Source: an uncultured Prevotella sp.
GTDB lineage: Bacteria > Bacteroidota > Bacteroidia > Bacteroidales > Bacteroidaceae
Length of the DNA stretch: 64,000 nt
Direction: 5' to 3'
Assembly: GCA_900315775.1 (NCBI GenBank)
Contig: ONAJ01000004.1
Coordinates: 1-64,000 of the forward strand
The notes below the pieces were generated by a model. That model was not told the origin of the DNA, searched no databases, and worked only from the letters and a program-made list of their open reading frames with translations. A program made the translations under genes and the position numbers. This document shows positions 62,501-64,000 of this stretch, in pieces; position 1 is the first letter of the stretch, and every line of letters begins with the position of its first letter.

Positions 62501-64000
62501 TTCCATTTCTTGAAGACACTGCCTTCAAGCAAGTGGTATGAGCCTACAGACTACACTACTCCTATTACCTTCGGCAAGACTAATAATGCCGATACACAGA
62601 CATTCTATGTTTATAACTGGGGTTCTGCTCAGCTGACAGTTAAGAGCATCAGCGTTCCTGAAGGATTCACAGTTACTCCTACAGAGCAGTTTAATGTTGC
62701 AGCATTTGACGAGAACAATCTCAGTGCTTCTTCTCAGGCTGTAACTATTACATTCTCTGCAGCTTCTCCTGGCACCTACAGCGGCACTATGGTTATTACA
62801 TACGAAAACGACCAGACATTTGAAATCGCTGTAAGTGGAACAAAACTCGACCCGAACAAATGGTATGCTAACTTCGGAACCGAGGATGGTCAGTGGCCTG
62901 CAGGTTCAACATATCAGAATAATGTAAGCACCAGCAATATTGGTACCTATAGCGCACCAGATTATGCTATCACTTCATCAAGCTCTACCAACAACCTCTT
63001 CGTAACACCGAAGTTGGCGGCTACTGCTGGCGAGAAGTTGATGTTCGATGCTAAGCTCTACAGTTCTTACTATGGTGCACAAACTGAGGGCAAGGTGGTA
63101 GTTTATGCTGCTGCTACCCGTGAGGAAGTACTGAACACTGAGGAGGGTACAACCCGCGTACAGCTGTTCAGCGTAAGCGGTGAGGATGCTGAGAACCCGA
63201 TGACCACCGACTTCCAGACCTTCCAGGTTCCTGCCATTGAAGGTGACAACTACTATGCTTTCGAGATTAGTGGTCGTCCATACGTAGATGAGATTTATGG
63301 TCTTGCACCTGTTGCTGTTGAGCACGACTGGATGGTTGCTTCAAGCAACATTCCTGCTGATGCTATGCAGAATGTAGCATCTGAGGCTTCAGTGAACGTT
63401 CTGAACCTTGGTCTTGCTGACGAGGCTGCTGACAGCTACGAGGTTAACCTCTACATAGGTGGTGAGAAGACAGCAACCGCAGCTACAACTCCTGCTTTGG
63501 CAATGAATCATAAGCTCACTGATGCCGGAACACAGGTTACTGTTCCTATGCAGTCTCCAAAGGCTGGTACATTCCCAGTATATATCGAGGTTAAGGCTGG
63601 TGCATACAGCGTCGTTACTGACCCTGTTAACGTAACTTTCGCTGAAGAGACACCAAGTACTGACGGAATCCAGGTTGGTACGAAGACTGGAACCACATCC
63701 AATTCTTCCAACTCTACCATTGTTGACTGGTACAATGCTGATGGTAGTGGAACCGCTTATACAGATGTTGTATATTCTGCTGCTAAGCTTGCAGCTGCTG
63801 GTATCAAGGCTGGCGATAAGATTACAACCATCTCATTCAAGCATACCAACTCAGCAAAGTCCATCAAGGCTAATGTTACTTCATGGGTTGCTTTGAGTAC
63901 AAGTGAGAGTTTCAGTGCAGGTTCTCCTGACAAGGCTTCTATGCAAGAGATTGCTATTTACGATGGCAGTACTGTTGCCTTCCCTGCTAACTTTGAGATG
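59558..64000 (+). CDS. Giant secreted multi-domain protein, 5' part (at least 1481 codons); 3' end outside window
   Basis: ATG at 59558, open to the last base. Signal peptide 1-23 (LLMVAALPVNA). Two tandem SusE/F-like modules follow (about 24-120 and 130-225), each with the core YKFKVVKDHAWDESYP or YYYKVVQDHAWGVSFP and a closing VEYSFNADSKDV or VVFTFNANSKAV strand. Then choice-of-anchor/MAM-like domains and HYDIN-type Ig domains alternate (for example FRTAGSSSTSNLSSAEAWGT, FLKTLPSSKWYEPTDYTTPI, KWYANFGTEDGQWPAGSTYQ). The HAWG-type module also occurs in the 597-aa protein, 43 kb away. No catalytic site is seen in the part available. A T9SS tail is expected beyond the window. Probably a surface binding protein or adhesin. 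Confidence 0.83.
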   Translation, partial: MRKIKFLLSTLVLLMVAALPVNAVSWTVAGSSAALNGTSDWAVENTDNDMTSGDGTNFTLVVTDCTLETETTYKFKVVKDHAWDESYPGSGDYVFTVPETAVYTVEYSFNADSKDVGVNFTKTGEAGAIVHTYTIAGDAALMGSDWITTDASHDMTTTDNTNYTLTLSNKYLATGTYYYKVVQDHAWGVSFPPSNAQLVVSHNGYYNVVFTFNANSKAVNATANPVPYIVDFNTAIITSDHAFQVASNWRHIVDTYEDYWGDPSYPSYSYNATAGVDGGGALSCGTNQKSNSIYDLLVTPVVKGTVTIAAKQTASYYTPLLEFYKIIDNGDGTYSRGDKIDVDVSAINNTDYVTITIPVDEAGERIGIRSSYVWLDNFTAEEAIVAPEPKITIASATPSATTGTIYWEQQANGKVLVSYTVTVTNTGEVDLTPGMDGYSVSIINRSTGDVYATTAVPQDLAIGATSDPFVVSAEVETSLWPNSYTYINMDLKENLFGSTVQRAQSHYKAYEPKFVFRTAGSSSTSNLSSAEAWGTITESTTKNYEIFNNGTAPLTINSIEVPEGFYGSSPSVLERTDEYNADGAVWYAWTWNDGEEGTWVPEAEGKFTGLRQKVNFIRMAPAAAGAPDWSKEWNRTGDLAVELGKTYVIDSWGDTYEEKHYVNGHWAAAVVAKGETKAINITNDASVTGTFAGDLVIKHLDKDAVEQTYTLGFSTTVIGLNTWTADFNNTTSTVVYPAGSIAEAGIDKDYQYISSGNYNNWLIGRNTDSYATGNNKFITPKLHATAGEKLAFDVKAGYSGTDAYFVKVYVSTDRKTWGDPVETYVNSNTGSSFTTKTITFAEEGDYYVAFALYGTGSGIDNLVGLEKVDVAHDLYIKSVNWPDASIKSGTAQTKPTVSVIPLTTEAAGNYTVKYIYGENEVEIASKALTASATSTTDFSASFTPVVANTTTFPGTKVVFDFGGGVTFETDPFDLTVTNEPIFHFLKTLPSSKWYEPTDYTTPITFGKTNNADTQTFYVYNWGSAQLTVKSISVPEGFTVTPTEQFNVAAFDENNLSASSQAVTITFSAASPGTYSGTMVITYENDQTFEIAVSGTKLDPNKWYANFGTEDGQWPAGSTYQNNVSTSNIGTYSAPDYAITSSSSTNNLFVTPKLAATAGEKLMFDAKLYSSYYGAQTEGKVVVYAAATREEVLNTEEGTTRVQLFSVSGEDAENPMTTDFQTFQVPAIEGDNYYAFEISGRPYVDEIYGLAPVAVEHDWMVASSNIPADAMQNVASEASVNVLNLGLADEAADSYEVNLYIGGEKTATAATTPALAMNHKLTDAGTQVTVPMQSPKAGTFPVYIEVKAGAYSVVTDPVNVTFAEETPSTDGIQVGTKTGTTSNSSNSTIVDWYNADGSGTAYTDVVYSAAKLAAAGIKAGDKITTISFKHTNSAKSIKANVTSWVALSTSESFSAGSPDKASMQEIAIYDGSTVAFPANFEM

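Overview
The window looks like a chromosomal segment of a Bacteroidales bacterium, most likely Prevotella or a close relative. The signs are promoters of the Bacteroidota form (TTTG, 19-20 bases, TAnnTTTG), a SusC/SusD pair, a SusR-like sensor, many secreted proteins ending in a type IX secretion (T9SS) tail of the kind YNLAGQ...KGIxIxNGKK, and an interpain/streptopain-like C10 protease. No tRNA, rRNA, CRISPR array or complete insertion sequence was seen.

Left part (1-7.6 kb). A partial discoidin-domain secreted protein is followed by a row of small toxin-antitoxin modules: a RelE/ParE-like pair, HepT/MntA, and PIN plus partner. Near-identical terminator-promoter spacers separate them (a 195-bp direct repeat at 2742-2936 and 3590-3784, with fragments at 1190-1233 and 1794-1848). 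A second cluster holds two DUF3791 genes around an internally deleted DUF3990 remnant.

Middle part (3.8-38.6 kb). This is a glycan-use region, probably for beta-glucan (beta-1,3/1,6; laminarin-like). It has multi-modular surface binding proteins, a SusC - SusD - binding protein - GH128 - GH16 operon, a divergent SusR-like regulator, enolase, and a second operon of a clan GH-A hydrolase, a GH94-like phosphorylase, a GH30 lipoprotein and an MFS sugar symporter. Signal types suggest a path: T9SS surface endo-glucanases, SusCD uptake, periplasmic trimming, MFS import, cytoplasmic phosphorolysis and glycolysis. Six promoters here carry a previously unremarked direct repeat, on the + strand CCTCAC-AAAAA-CCTCAC, always 32-33 bp upstream of the -7 box. 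It ties the scattered genes into one regulon, plausibly that of the SusR-like protein.

Three of the large secreted-protein genes are or may be followed within 17-36 bases by a gene for a 58-64 residue acidic peptide of one family (N-terminal MKK-YxxP; two share a C-terminal LWDNSNEMWA motif). I regard this pairing as the best candidate for an undescribed system.

Right part (38.7-64 kb). A pyridoxal kinase-like gene, a PafA-like phosphatase and an RluA-type pseudouridine synthase form an overlapping operon; the last carries in-frame repeat insertions. Then come large T9SS-exported adhesin-like proteins, a C10 protease with a C-terminal repeat region, a three-gene operon of cleaved-adhesin and Omp28-like proteins, and a partial giant secreted protein running off the end. 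Two intergenic regions (16.8-17.3 kb and 58.96-59.39 kb) hold long inverted-repeat elements with short tandem repeats inside.
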